64,000 nt of DNA, taken from Allodiplogaster sudhausi (taxonomy: Eukaryota; Nematoda; Chromadorea; Rhabditida; Diplogasteridae). The stretch lies in assembly GCA_945643635.1 (NCBI GenBank), contig CALZFC010000065.1:1578501-1642500 (forward strand), read 5' to 3'. A program made the translations under genes and the position numbers. The notes below the pieces were generated by a model. It saw nothing but the letters and a program-made list of their open reading frames with translations, was not told where the DNA came from and did not search any database. This document shows, in pieces, positions 47,701 through 59,107 of this stretch. How positions within the stretch are numbered: the first letter of the stretch is position 1; each line of letters opens with the position of its first letter.

Positions 47701-50700
47701 CATTTAATCGAGTTATCAATGCCGAACAGCATTTTTAATCAATACATATTTCTCTTCAGCTGCCCCGTACCCCGGATGCGACTCCCCTTCCTCTCCGCCT
47801 ATTCTATCTCCTTGCCCCATCACTCCGTGTTCTTCGCTCGCAGATGCCACCTTTGTGACTTTTTCTGGCTGCGAGGGTCTCGAGTGCCCGAATAGCGATC
47901 AGCGAATTGCTGTACATGGAGTGCGTCGTCATTTGAAAGAAAAACCAAACAAGTGCCGAGTGATGACTCTAGAGCGGTTTTTTTTAAAGGTTCAGCCATG
48001 TTTTGCCGGATCGTAACGTTTAAAAAAATGATTCCAATCATCTGAAGCTGAATTTTTTTAGAACTACATAATCACCTTCCTAAATCATTTGCTTACCTCT
48101 CTAATGTACTGGCAAGATAATTTCATAGACAACAGTTAATTCGAAAATTCGACTTGGACAACAATTTGGGGAGTTCATTTTCTACAATGTATGTCTAGCC
48201 ATCTTATGGTACTTATTTAGGTGTATGTACACGGAACTCATATTGGAACTGTAACGGATACCACCTACGAGCTCTACAATGGAAACCAAGGTAAAGTGGG
48301 TGAGTATCCATTGACGACTCCCGCAGCATGCGTCACTTACGGTCAGTTGCCTCTTCGTGTAGGTATCATACCAATAAAAGGGTATGAAACGGCTGAATGC
48401 GAACACGTACTTTGCATTCAGCAGCAATCGTTCTGTTCCGCTCACTATTAGTCAATTTCAACGAATTAATTAGAACAAAAGTAATCAAACTCTTTTATCA
48501 GTTTGATAGAGACAATTTGTGAACAAACATTTCTACGGACAATTTTTAAGCACCTAGGAAGCAAAATGTACTAATTTGAATAACAATGAGTAATGCAAAT
48601 TTGTATAACCCACCAACTCCGACGACTACGATGACAAGCACGGAGCACTCAATAGCAAGTAACAAACTATTCCCACTGCCTAGGATGCGACAGAACTGCC
48701 TTGGTTGATTCGCACTGCCGCGCTGCTCCATGCGGCCAACCGAATTCAAATTATACAGACTCCTGGCGGTTATCTTGCCCGGATGGCTATCTTGCAGAGG
48801 TTGTTATATCACAGATCCATTTATCTTTTATGTAATGGAAAGAGATATACTTCGGAAGTTTGTCGAATTCTATTTTTCAGAAGTTCTATCATTCACGCTT
48901 TGTTTTTATTATTATCCGAAACAATTCAAATGACGCTTTATCTTTCTTAATTCTAATTCAGCGGTCGTATAAGGATATCAATGGCCAGTTGGTCTATGAA
49001 GCAATCGTCGCGCCAGTGAGTTGCAAGGCCGGCGACATGACTTGGGTGAACCCCAATGAAAAGGAGTACAGGGACATGACATTCTCTTGCAGCACGCCTG
49101 GTTAGATTCGTTTCGGCAGTTCAGTTCTGTTTTACGTTTCAGTGATGCGGTCGCTGTTGGTATCCTCATGGAAATCATTTGTAAATTCACCACAACAGAG
49201 AATGTGACAAAGATGTTACAATCACAAGAACAACGCCTAATCACATCATAATGAGAGCTGAAGTACTTTACTGCTGCACTCAACTTATAACATTATAAAA
49301 TTATCAACTACAATCAAAAGCAAGAGTACAAAGGGTACAAAGTTAGCCGGGATCAAGGCTGGGCCTGCCGGTGGTCACCAGTGACGGCTTTCAATTAGGC
49401 GCTTTCCCGTGGGAGCCAATCCATACTCCAAGGGCAGTACTCTTCGTAGCACACTTCTTCCACATGCCCTCCCCGAAGGGTAGCAGGGGTGGTAACCCCC
49501 GGACGTGTTCGAACTCGGGATCCTTGCATGCTAGTAGCTCAAGTCACTTGGCGCAGAGCCACCTGCCCAAAAGCAAGGAAGCGAATAGAATGTAGAATCC
49601 AACTCTTCAAATAATTTCGCCAAGCAACGACAATTTTCAACTGCAACAATGACCATTCCATGACAGGCGGACCACCGCCATGCACGACCTGTCCGGTGCC
49701 AAAGTACACAGCTCCAGCAACGGTTTGTGGAACCTTTTTTTTTAAAAATAATATTAATTAATTATGATTTACTCCTTTCTTTATTTGTCCAACGATTAAC
49801 GCTTTAAATAAAATTAATTATTATTCATTTATTATTTGCATATCTAGTGCCCACCAGACGCCATTTGCAATGATTCCACCCTGCTGACGACTGTGCAAAT
49901 GCCGTGCGTCGCTGCGACTTGTGCGGCAGGCAGCCAAATGATCGCCATAGAGGTCAGTTAATGCACCCTCTCCCACTCCCCAAGTTGGAGGTCAGTTGAC
50001 GTCCTACTAGTTCGAATTTTTTCGCTTCAGACCATGAGAGATCCGACGATTCAAGCTTTAAAGAAAACAGTATTACTTGCTGCTGCTCACCCTTTTTAAT
50101 TAATCGAACGGACGATTTTTGTCGTTGTTTGGGCCATAAAATTGCATGAATATAGCATTGACATGAATAATCTATCCAAAACCTTTACAATATCCCTTCA
50201 CATTAAGTTGACATGCTGAATTCATTCATACCGACAACCTATTTCTTGCGCTGTTCAGTTAGGCTCCGAGACTGCAATCTCGGATGCCGGTATTCGGTGC
50301 CAGGGAGACGGAGTGAACTACGAGGACGCAGGCAAACCCCGCTCGTTCTTTATGTCAACGACCACGGTCTACTGCAAGAAAAGTAAGCGGAGATGATTTT
50401 GTTTAGTGCTCATGTCTTGCAGCACGCCTTTCTAGCTTCGTTTCGGCATTTCAGTTCAGTTTTCCGTTCTAGAATTAAACAAGCGAAAATGATGAAAACT
50501 TATTGGCGTATGTCTCTTCCTCAAGTCATGGTCTATTAAACTCTAACCTACCCAAAGAAATTGGTCCAGCATGGATATAACGTTGATCATATAACTCAAA
50601 CTAGACACAACCACATCAACACCAACTACATCCACGAGCACGACAACGACGACTTCAGGTAACAATTACATTTCTTACTCCTTCCAGACAGTGTTGGAAC

Positions 50701-53400
50701 ATGAACATGGAGACTGTTTCTGGCACAATCGACATACTTGTATCTAAATCCTAAATTGCATCTAAATTGTAACCAAAACAATGTGTCATACAAATTGGTA
50801 ATTTTTAAAGTATTTTATCAAGACAAATTGTGACTTCCATTTTCAGATGAGACCTTTCTTTCTAAACATAAAACCAATCTTACGTTAATCTTTCAGAGGC
50901 AACAACCACTACAACAACAACGCAAGCTTCAGGTATTCTACATGCACACAATATTGATTTATTAAGTATTGTATAAGTGACTAAAAAAATACTAGTTTAG
51001 TAGGATTTTATTTACGGGAAAATTTAGTGTGCCCGCCGCCCAGTCTCGTCTACAAACGACACAGCAACGACTTCTATGTGAAGACTCGAGTGGCTGAGAG
51101 CAACGCAACAACTGTCTGGTGCCCGGACAACGAATTCTTCATGGTTGGCCTGCTTACCTTGTGCATTTATCAATTCACAGATGAACCTAACTAAGTTCGC
51201 TTTAACGGAAGTCTCCTTGTAAATGTTTGGCAAAAATCCTTTAAACTTACCTAAAGATCTTAAAGCACAAGGACTTCAAAATGTGCCGTAATTCTCATGA
51301 AATGGGTATGTTTAACAAGAGACACCTTAAAGTGTGGAAGATTGCAATTCTCTGTACGAAATGTCGGGGTTAAGATATGTAAATACGAATGAATAACGTA
51401 TGAGCGATGCATGTATAAAGTCAACAACAAGATTCTCAGGGAGACGATCTCTATCGCATGGAGAACATTCGGACCCTGACGTGCGACACGGCGACTCGTC
51501 TCTGGCGCGCCGGCGACGGCACCGCCTGGGGCACGTCGACTTCTGCGCCGATCATGTGCAGCAAACATCGTTCGTAGCCTTGTTATTTCTTCTTCAAGCA
51601 ACGGTGTAATAACGTTAGATTATGATGAGAATGTCCATGGGATTGTCAAAGCAATCACTCGCACCTTTAGGCTGCACGCTTCCGTTTATGGAAATGGTCA
51701 CCGAGCCGCCAGAGTCTGCCCTTTTCAACTTCACTGCTAATCAGCCTGGTCGTATTGGAAATGTCAACGGAAATGTCATTCAATGCCCAAACAATTCCAC
51801 AGTCTACGTCATCCGGAAGGTAGTTTTCATCGTCGAATGCATTCAGCAGATGGTCATCTAATGATTTAAGAGCCTTTCCCGCTTCAGTTGATTCTGCTCA
51901 ATATTCAGCCATTTGTTCGCCATCGCATTGACTTCTTCGAACGTGTTGACTCTCTCACATGCCATGAGTTGGGTGTTTGGCAGAGCAGCGATTCTGGTCC
52001 TGAGAAGTATTACTTGGGTGAAGACATCAGAGTGGTGTGCGGACCATCACAGACAGGTATTTCATGTCATTTGCTTTTGCATTCCCGCCTTTTCATTCGT
52101 TGCTGATTCTCATTAGATTTTTCGTGTGGAGACTCCGCGTGGTCATTTAGATGCAATAACATTTTTAGCAATAAAGATGTAGGTGAAGATGTATTTTGTT
52201 CCTTAAACTATTCACAACCAAAACACATGCTCTAGTGTTGAGTGTTAACGAAACACCAAGTAATATGCATGCTGTATTAACAGCGTTCAGATATTCGCCA
52301 ATTTCGCAATGTTCGTTTAGGGGAAGTATGCCCGCTTGCGGATGATTCAATGACGTCTGGGCCTCCGTCCCTTCCCGAATGCCCGGAAAAGAGCTTCTGC
52401 ATGCCGGCTACCGACAACTTCTATTTCACGGCCGATGGGCTGAAAAGGCACATATGCCGAATTAAGAGCGATTTCAGACTGGCTCCAGTGAATGCGGTTC
52501 GAATCAAATTCTTTTTTTTTCTGGTTGACAAAGTACTAGCACGAATAGCTATTGCGGGTTGTTCTCACTCAAAGTCGATTGCAGGGTGAAATGCGTATTT
52601 CTAGTGCTGCATTTTTAGGGTGATGCTGTCATGATAGGCAATACGCTGATTCCGAATAGACGACTCGCTGAATACGCACTGTTCGAGGGTGGCGAATTGG
52701 TCACTGTAGCGAACTCCAGCAGAGCCGTCTCCTGCGTACTGAGTTAGAAAATAGCACTTTGTAGTATATCAACGACAATAGTATATTGATGGTATCGAAG
52801 AGGATACCCTTGTTCTGATTTGCCATTTGCAATTTGCATTACCTACCTATCCTTCTTAACCTACTGCTGTATTCATGTAATTTATTTGGAGTTCTATTTA
52901 ATAATTGTAAGAATGCCCCATTTAGCACCGGAATACGCATGCTTCGGGCCGGAGATTGTGACTGATGAGGTAGCGGTCGAAAATCTTCCGAGTGGCTACG
53001 TGCTCGACACGTCGGCTGACGTGATTGCTGGCTTCTCCACGCGCTCGACTTTTTCGTGTTCCGGCGGCACCGCCGACACCGTCCTCGTGTTTACGGCGAA
53101 GACGGTTCGTAGAAGTCCAACAACAGCGTGCACATTATTTTGCCTCGTATTTATGCCTCGTGCAAACTTTTCTTGTCGCAACGCAACGATTCAGGCGAAA
53201 GCAGTAAGAAGGACCATTTTAAAGCGCTTTTAAGAAACTTGTTGCTAGTCTTAACGAGTTGGCAACGCTCGTTCAGGAACAGGGCCCTGTCTTCCACATA
53301 GGGAAGGAGCTCAGCTGCTCTGATGGCCTCTATCAAATGGACAACGGCACACCCATTTCGCCAGCGGAAGGTCCAGTCTTCTGCGCTATACCGATGTGAG
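44704..53400 (+). CDS. Large secreted Cys-rich repeat protein with Thr-rich linkers
   Basis: About 27 exons. Exon 1 (44704–44791) codes a signal peptide (MAKIRYLSYTALAAVLISIL, ending ATNAFF). It is followed by roughly ten copies of a two-exon Cys-rich module of 80–100 residues, each with a CP..Y or C..C start and a closing x-C-x-x-G-x-W/Y...C pattern (for example CPAGYSCASSALLE; IRCQGDGVNYED; LTCDTATRLWRAGDG; MICGVPPPE). Modules start near 45142, 46143, 47275, 47760, 48684, 49665, 51030, 51672, 52322 and 52925. The last exon (53277–53400) ends VFCAIPM at TGA. Thr-rich linkers lie at about 46980–47230 and 50608–50936. Total length is about 1,050–1,100 residues. The layout resembles sushi-like or nematode C6-type extracellular repeats, but I do not assign the family. 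Likely an extracellular matrix or secreted protein. A few splice sites (48608–48656, 47275) are uncertain. Confidence 0.7.
49340..49590 (-). mobile_element. tRNA-derived SINE-like element
   Basis: On the minus strand, 49566 down to about 49497 resembles a tRNA: a GCTC...GAGC D-stem, an anticodon-like TAGCATGCAAG segment close to tRNA-Ala, and a B-box-like GAGTTCGAACACG. A GC-richer unrelated body continues to about 49340. It lies in an intron of the Cys-rich repeat gene. Stems are imperfect, so this is not a working tRNA. Ends and target duplication were not defined. Confidence 0.5.
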
Positions 53401-54732
53401 AAGCAGCGCACATTCCCAACACAATACGCACACTAATACCTTTCCTACACTTCTTTTCGGACACCAAACCATCCATTTTCACAATCCTTTCACCACTTTG
53501 CAAGTCGCACATGTAAATGCTTCGATTCCGTAGATATACATTTACAGCCATTCTTGCCTTATAGAGCGGCGATTATGTTTCTTGCCTTATAGAGCGGCGA
53601 TCGACTACATACGTATACAATTTTTAATGAAATAAAGCACTGCAAACGTTCTATTAACAAAATAAGGCAAAGAAACTTTTGAGAAGTGGATGCGATCGGT
53701 TCCTCCGAATCCGAGTCAGAGCTTTCAAACCGAGCTGGCACGTTCAGATCTTGCAAGCATGTGTAAATATAATTGCTATTAATTCGGTAACGTAATAAAA
53801 TGATCATAAGCAAGCAAGCTTTGACCTCTTTGCATCGATTTTTTTCCTCCAAACCTTTTCGCAAGCTGACTCTGTGCTTACGGTATGTATTTAGAGAGAG
53901 AGAAGCGCCACGAAGGCACCTTCTTGGATCGCCTTGACCCCTTCAAGTGCACAGGAGAAAGCTGGCAGAGGTCGTGTGAGCGCAGAACACGCAAGAAGAA
54001 ACAAAATGATGAAAAAATTGAGAATACTTATCTAGCGAATAAACTCGACAACCAAAGATAAAGACGAGAAAGAGAAAGATTGTCGAGCTAGAATACTCGA
54101 CAAGGAAGAATGTAGAAGAAGAGAAAGGAAAACAACACAATAAGCAATACACGAGAATTAATGCACCAACAAATAAAGAAGAGAAGAAGACGAGTGACCG
54201 GCAACGACCGGTGAAGACATAACAATGAAACGAAATTACGCTCCTCGCAAAGTCGGGGAGAGATCTACAAGCTTGCCAACGAGTTCAAAGCCTTGAGAAA
54301 ACTGACGCCAGTTTGACCAAATGTTAATGAAGTTTTCGTTTTGAGTTGAGTGAGTTTTCAATTAAATGTTTTAAGGTTACAACCAGATAGTACTAAATTT
54401 TGTTTGAATCGATATTTGATACGATTCCATTAATATCCTGTTTAAGATATTGTTATTGAGATCTCACCTTGCGGGGAATTTTGAGCCGTAGTATTGAATT
54501 TATGACTGCAATTTTCTTTTCAACTTTTTTTTTATATTAATCAAAGTACGATGGAAATTGAAGAAAAATAATCCTGGTGCTTTTTTCGTTGAATTTAAAT
54601 ATGTAAGGTCGATTGCCAAACCATTCTTTGTACCATGTAGAAAAGTGCATATGCACATGTCACCTTTTGAAAACTTAAAGTACATTCGTTGGGTTCTGGG
54701 TTGTTCTCAAAGTTCATCGTCCAAAAGATTCT
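53401..54732. other. Intergenic
   Basis: AT-rich, with a repeated phrase CTTGCCTTATAGAGCGGCGAT (53555 and 53580) and a GAAGAGAAG-rich stretch near 54110–54190. No gene recognised. Confidence 0.4.
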
Positions 54733-54739
54733 TATAAAA
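54733..54739 (+). promoter_or_regulatory. TATA box of small secreted peptide F1
   Basis: TATAAAA 78 bp before the ATG. It sits in a block (AAAGATTCTTATAAAA, then CAGTGATTCC and a pyrimidine tract ending CTCTCCACG) that is shared in inverse orientation with the promoter of F2. Confidence 0.6.
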
Positions 54740-54816
54740 ACCGGTGTTCTACCAGTGATTCCTCATTCTGCAATCTTTCACTCGCCACTCCGCCCATTCT
54801 CTCTCTTCTCTCCACG

Positions 54817-54876
54817 ATGGGCGCCTTTGTCATCTTCCTCATTCTCGTCCTCGTCGGCGGTGGTGTCGCCTACAAG
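54817..54876 (+). CDS. Small secreted peptide F1, first exon only
   Basis: ATG 54817 begins MGAFVIFLILVLVGGGVAYK, a signal peptide nearly identical to that of F2 (57744, minus). A donor follows at ACAAG|GTTTAT, the same place as an ACAAG|GT in F2. The second exon could not be identified. Reading through the donor would add about 25 residues before a stop near 54944. A candidate next exon at 55095–55152 has no support beyond splice sites. F1 may be a truncated paralogue of F2. Confidence 0.45.
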
Positions 54877-55585
54877 GTTTATTTTCTCCCCGTCTACCTT
54901 CTACTTTCCATTCTACTCATCTCTCACAGATGCAAAACTCTAGAGTGAAACAGCACTAAGGCAACGGTTTAAAAATCTAAAAACAAATAATTGTAAAATA
55001 ATTGTGCGAGCGCTGTAAGAAACTGAAGCTATTTTGGTTTCGGCCTTGAGGAGAATTTAAACATTATCTAGAAAATTCACTATTTTTTTTAGTTCGCCCA
55101 TTCTACAAGAGGATTTGCTGCCGTATCGGAAGCCAATCTACGCTTTTCCGGTAATCACACTTACACATAAATTGTGTTTGAATAAAATCATTTTATCATC
55201 TAATATGATTTTAAAAAAAAAACTGGTTTTTGCTTTACTTAAGGAAAATTACCTGTTCAGTTCTTCTGGGTCGGAGTCGCGTTCTTCGAAGTCACTGTGC
55301 TCGTTTCTCTACGAAAACGCTGCAATTCTCTGCTTTAAAATCGGAAAACTGCTCACTTTCCAAATCAGAATAAACATGTTGTTTTTATGTCAATTCGCGC
55401 TGATTATGAGATACTTGAGCTGTGGAAATTTGATACGAACTCTTGTGAACACGGTGGCCAAGTTTGATACGCAGCTCAGAAGCTGGGCTAGCGTTTCTCT
55501 TATCAAACCCTTAAATTATATGAACACATCTGTCAAAAAATATTTCTTTCATTTATGAAACGGCATTCAATTTCCTCCGATTTTG

Positions 55586-55887
55586 GTGATCAACAGCTTG
55601 GCTCGTCGCATCGGCTGGGCCTTCAAAACCAGCAACATGAAGCATCTCGGTTAGTGTTAATGAAAAAGACATACACAGTTCTGTTCGCATTTATTCCTTC
55701 AATCAAACTGGAAAATCAGTGGGGAAGGAAAGCATCTAGGCCTTTCCGGCGTTGCAGAGATTGCCCTTGCAGCAAACATAATTCACGTTTCGTTGGCCGC
55801 CAAGCATTGCAAGAACCTTGAGCATCTAAAGGAAAACGCCGATTTAATTTTTATTCCATCTCAAACGATTAAAGCAAAAAAAATATG
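55586..55887 (+). pseudogene. MSP domain fragment
   Basis: Two exons: 55586–55648 (VINSLARRIGWAFKTSNMKH, then LG) and one from a CATCTAG acceptor at about 55748 to 55887 (LSGVAEIALAANIIHVSLAA, ending IKAKKI). The first is the classic MSP heart, N-S-x-A-R-R-I-G-W-x-x-K-T-x-N-M-K-x-L-G. MSPs are nematode sperm cytoskeletal proteins. The expected acceptor before GTGATCAAC reads TTTTG instead of an AG, and no N-terminal MSP exon precedes it. I read it as a decayed MSP gene. Orientation is opposite to the G family. Confidence 0.6.
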
Positions 55888-56343
55888 AGAGATTTAAAAT
55901 TGCAGCGGGTTTGCGAGAAATAGTAAGCGGAAATGAGAGTACCTACTCGCGACTATTTAAACCTGCAGCAATTACTGTCAGTGATCGTCCTCCTTTAAAG
56001 GAGCAAGAAATTCTACGGTAAAGTATGAAAATTTTCCTGACTATTCTAATCGAGTCTCTTTAAATCACATTCTCTATTAGTTGTTTCATGCAAAAAGGCG
56101 AAAATTCAAGATTACCTAATGTAAGTTTTTTTTAATCCTTTAAAAAATCAAACGATTTACCAGGACATTCGCGGCACAATCCCCTTTTGCGCATGACTTG
56201 TATTGGATGCGGCCCTTGTCGCTATCACCAGCGAGCTGCAATTAATTTCTCGCTTTACTCAAAAGAGTTTACAATGACAAAACAAAGAAGTTGTTGTAAC
56301 AATCTTAAAATTAGCTATGAAAAAAATTACATACTGAAAGGCA

Positions 56344-56556
56344 GTGTGTCGTCGTCTTTTCACATTTTTCTATGGTCGGCTTTTTATTCTGTCCGTCACT
56401 GGCATAGCATTTCAGGGCTCCGACGGACGTGCCCACAACCAAGAGAAGCAGACAGAGACAACCGATTCGGACAGACATCTGGAAAGGAGAGTGATCAGGA
56501 GTGAATTGGAGAAAGTCAGAGACAAGTTACGAGTGAGGGATGATAAAGGGAATTGA
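56344..56556 (+). CDS. Possible short charged secreted peptide
   Basis: An uninterrupted 70-codon frame starts MCRRLFTFFYGRLFILSVTG, a possible signal sequence, then a highly charged tail with ELEKVRDKLRVRDDKGN before TGA. A TTTCAG just before GGCTCCGAC could instead make only the charged part a terminal exon. No homology recognised. Confidence 0.25.
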   Translation: MCRRLFTFFYGRLFILSVTGIAFQGSDGRAHNQEKQTETTDSDRHLERRVIRSELEKVRDKLRVRDDKGN

Positions 56557-57527
56557 TTCTGTCAATGTATGATAACTACATGATCTAATTATGCTAAATA
56601 GTTTTAAAAAAAATTATTGTATATGGCCGAGTAGAGATGTATGTATGTAAAAATCATAGAGATCTGAAAGGAGAGTGTCCTTGCTTAAATTTATATCAAT
56701 TTTTCAAGATTTTCTCATATATTAATAAAAGTAGCTGAGAAAGTCAAAAGAAGGAAATAAGATAATTGCATGCTCTGTGCTCTTGGCGGTGCATATATAT
56801 GAATTATTTTCAATAGACAGTCAAGGTTACACGGTTGTCGTCAGCATATTCCAACATGTTTGCTCATTTCATAACGTTTAAAAGATTGGCGAAGTCAAGC
56901 AGAATGCTTACGTGTGTGAGAGTGCATAGACATGTATGTTTATGAAGCTTCCTCCAAAACGAGATCACCTCTAAAATGTGAAGAATAAAAAATTGTCAAT
57001 AGCCAACTTATTGTATATATACGTAGATATAAATCGAGTGTTCAATTGAATTCGATGACCAATTATACAATCAGAGTTGGTGTTGTCTTCTTCTTCGTTT
57101 TTCTTTTTAAACACATATGTACATTCATACAATTGTTTGTACTCTCATGGAATTCAGCCTTCTACTTGCCTGTTTCAGTCTTTACGACTTTATCAATTGA
57201 GAAAAGATGCCGGAATATGCTGATGACAACCGTGTGACTTTGTCGATTTGTTGCTTTTACAATTTCATTGAATCGTCTGGTTTCAAGATTATTTTATTGT
57301 CGGAAATTTTCTATGCTGTTTATATGTATCTCTTCTTGATCATGTACATAAAATAATTTTAATATTTATCGTGATTACGTAGTTCACATTTATTAAAAGA
57401 ATAAAGGTCCTTTAACCGTTATCATTCATATGTAACTTATGGGGCAATATAAAAGCCAAAGGGTTCAGGATTGGGCCGAGTTGGGGGAGAGAGAAAAATG
57501 AAGGTGGAACAATGCCCCTCCTCTCGA
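56557..57527. other. Intergenic
   Basis: AT-rich. No gene supported; a 63-codon hydrophobic frame at 57046 has no exon or promoter context. Confidence 0.35.
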
Positions 57528-57744
57528 CTACTGGGCTCCAGCAGGAGCTGCTTGGGGCTGTCCGCCGTTCAGCGCCGTATCTATCTTCGGCAGGTACTCG
57601 TCCACCAGGCCCAGTTGTAAATTACTTTTTAAGTTTTGTGTAAATATAAATTTCTTAGAGAGAATCACGGAGTGACCCGGAAGATAACAGACCTTGTCCA
57701 CTACCAACGAGGACGAGAATAAGGAAAATGACGAAGGCGCTCAT
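57528..57744 (-). CDS. Small secreted peptide F2, two exons
   Basis: Exon 1 57677–57744 starts MSAFVIFLILVLVGSGQGLL. Exon 2 57528–57624 reads LQLGLVDEYLPKIDTALNGG, then QPQAAPAGAQ and TAG. The join used (donor GG|GTCACT, acceptor AAAAAG) keeps the frame and gives 54 residues. The acceptor is weak, and a donor at ACAAG|GTCTGT is an alternative that breaks the frame. Signal peptide plus an acidic, Pro/Ala-rich mature peptide of about 35 residues. It has a TATA promoter matching that of F1. Function unknown. Confidence 0.55.
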
Positions 57745-57813
57745 CGTGGAGAGAGGCGAGAGAAGAGGCGAGTGAAAGGGGATGGAATTTGGAATCACTG
57801 CAAGAACGTCGGC

Positions 57814-57820
57814 TTTTATA
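57814..57820 (-). promoter_or_regulatory. TATA box of small secreted peptide F2
   Basis: TATAAAA on the minus strand, about 70 bp before the ATG, inside the promoter block shared with F1 in inverse orientation. Confidence 0.6.
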
Positions 57821-58787
57821 GGAATCTTTAGACGATCAACTTTGAGATCAGCTCAATATCATAACCCAATAAAGTTGCGATAATTTCCACACAAGATGTC
57901 GTTGTTGAGCCAGATGGCACAAGTAGCGTCACATCATAATTGTTGAACACTATTCTACAAAATATGAATGCTATTGACTAACAATAGTGAAGAATTGATA
58001 AATCGTTACAATACAAACTGACCCAGTCAGAAACTGACCCACGAGTTTCACTCAAATGATCATCTCGTACATACATACATGATGTATGCGAAAAGTAAGG
58101 CCTTGCTAGAAATTCCAATGCCGATTAGGGTAGAAGAATTGGCAATTCGTGAAGGATTAGAAACGAGGATTCGACCAATAGAAACAGAATAATTTTTAGA
58201 ATGAATAAAGTACCTTCTATTCATGCAAGATGGATTTGCTCAAGTCGTCATCGTCGAAAATTTCTTCCATACATTTTTATATTCAGCTTTTATAAAAAGA
58301 TGAGGAAAACTATTTACTTTGAAGAGTAGATATTCTTTATGAATGTTTCTTTCACATGTATTATTCCATGTATTTGGTATCCCTCCGGCGCATACATATA
58401 TACTTCTCTATGAATTCTCTTTTTTTGCCTAAACTTACGATTAGACTTTCGGTATTAAATAATTTATTCAACTGATGATAAGCAGGAAAAGTCTATCAGA
58501 TAACAACTAATAATAAGAGCGAACAAAAAGAAATATTGAAAAAGTATTCAATTAAAGTATTTGGAATCCTCAGGAGCAGAAACCGTCTGAATCAGCCGTC
58601 GATGCCAGGCGTACAGCGATGATAGCCTCAAATCAGTCATTATCTCATATATTTTCAGAATACTTTACAAAACCTTCATATGCCAGAATATTTGTTTTTT
58701 AGTGCTTTATTCTTCAACTTCCGACTAGGATCAATGAAGAGATCCGGCAAGCGTAAAATGCAAGTTGAGAGAAGGGAATGACAGGGA
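57821..58787. other. Intergenic
   Basis: No gene recognised. The phrase CCGTCTGAATCAGCCGTCGATG near 58586 recurs near 61888 in slightly changed form, beside another G-family copy. Confidence 0.4.
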
Positions 58788-59016
58788 CTAGGAAGACCAA
58801 CCACAGAGACCGAGGGCGACATGAAGCGTGGACTCCTTCTGGATGTTGTAGTCCGCGACAGTGCGAGTCGTCGAGATACTTGCCCGCGAAGATGAGACGC
58901 TGGTGGTCTGGCGAGAAGCCCTCCTTGTTCTGAATCTTCGCTTTGACGTTCTCGATGGTGTCCGCAACTTTGACTTCAAGCATGAACGTCTTGCCGGTGA
59001 GAGTCTTCACGAAGAT
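58788..59016 (-). pseudogene. Ubiquitin-like exon with frameshift
   Basis: After a TTACAG acceptor the frame reads [20 protein letters not shown], then [20 protein letters not shown] and [10 protein letters not shown]: ubiquitin residues 3–52 with scattered changes. Near 58866 two bases are missing where ubiquitin has DGR, and the homology resumes in another frame ([20 protein letters not shown], then CGWSS and stop). The conserved C-terminal RGG is absent. Lys48 of FAGK is kept. The acceptor in front and lack of a poly-A tail suggest duplication of a genomic copy, not a retrocopy. No MQ start codon precedes the exon closely; it could once have been spliced to an upstream exon. Confidence 0.8.
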
Positions 59017-59107
59017 CTGTAAGCATTCCAATGAGTTCAAATCTTGGTAATTAAAACATGGAAAACGAAGTGCTAATGTTAAATGTATTGATCAAGAGTA
59101 ATTTTTT

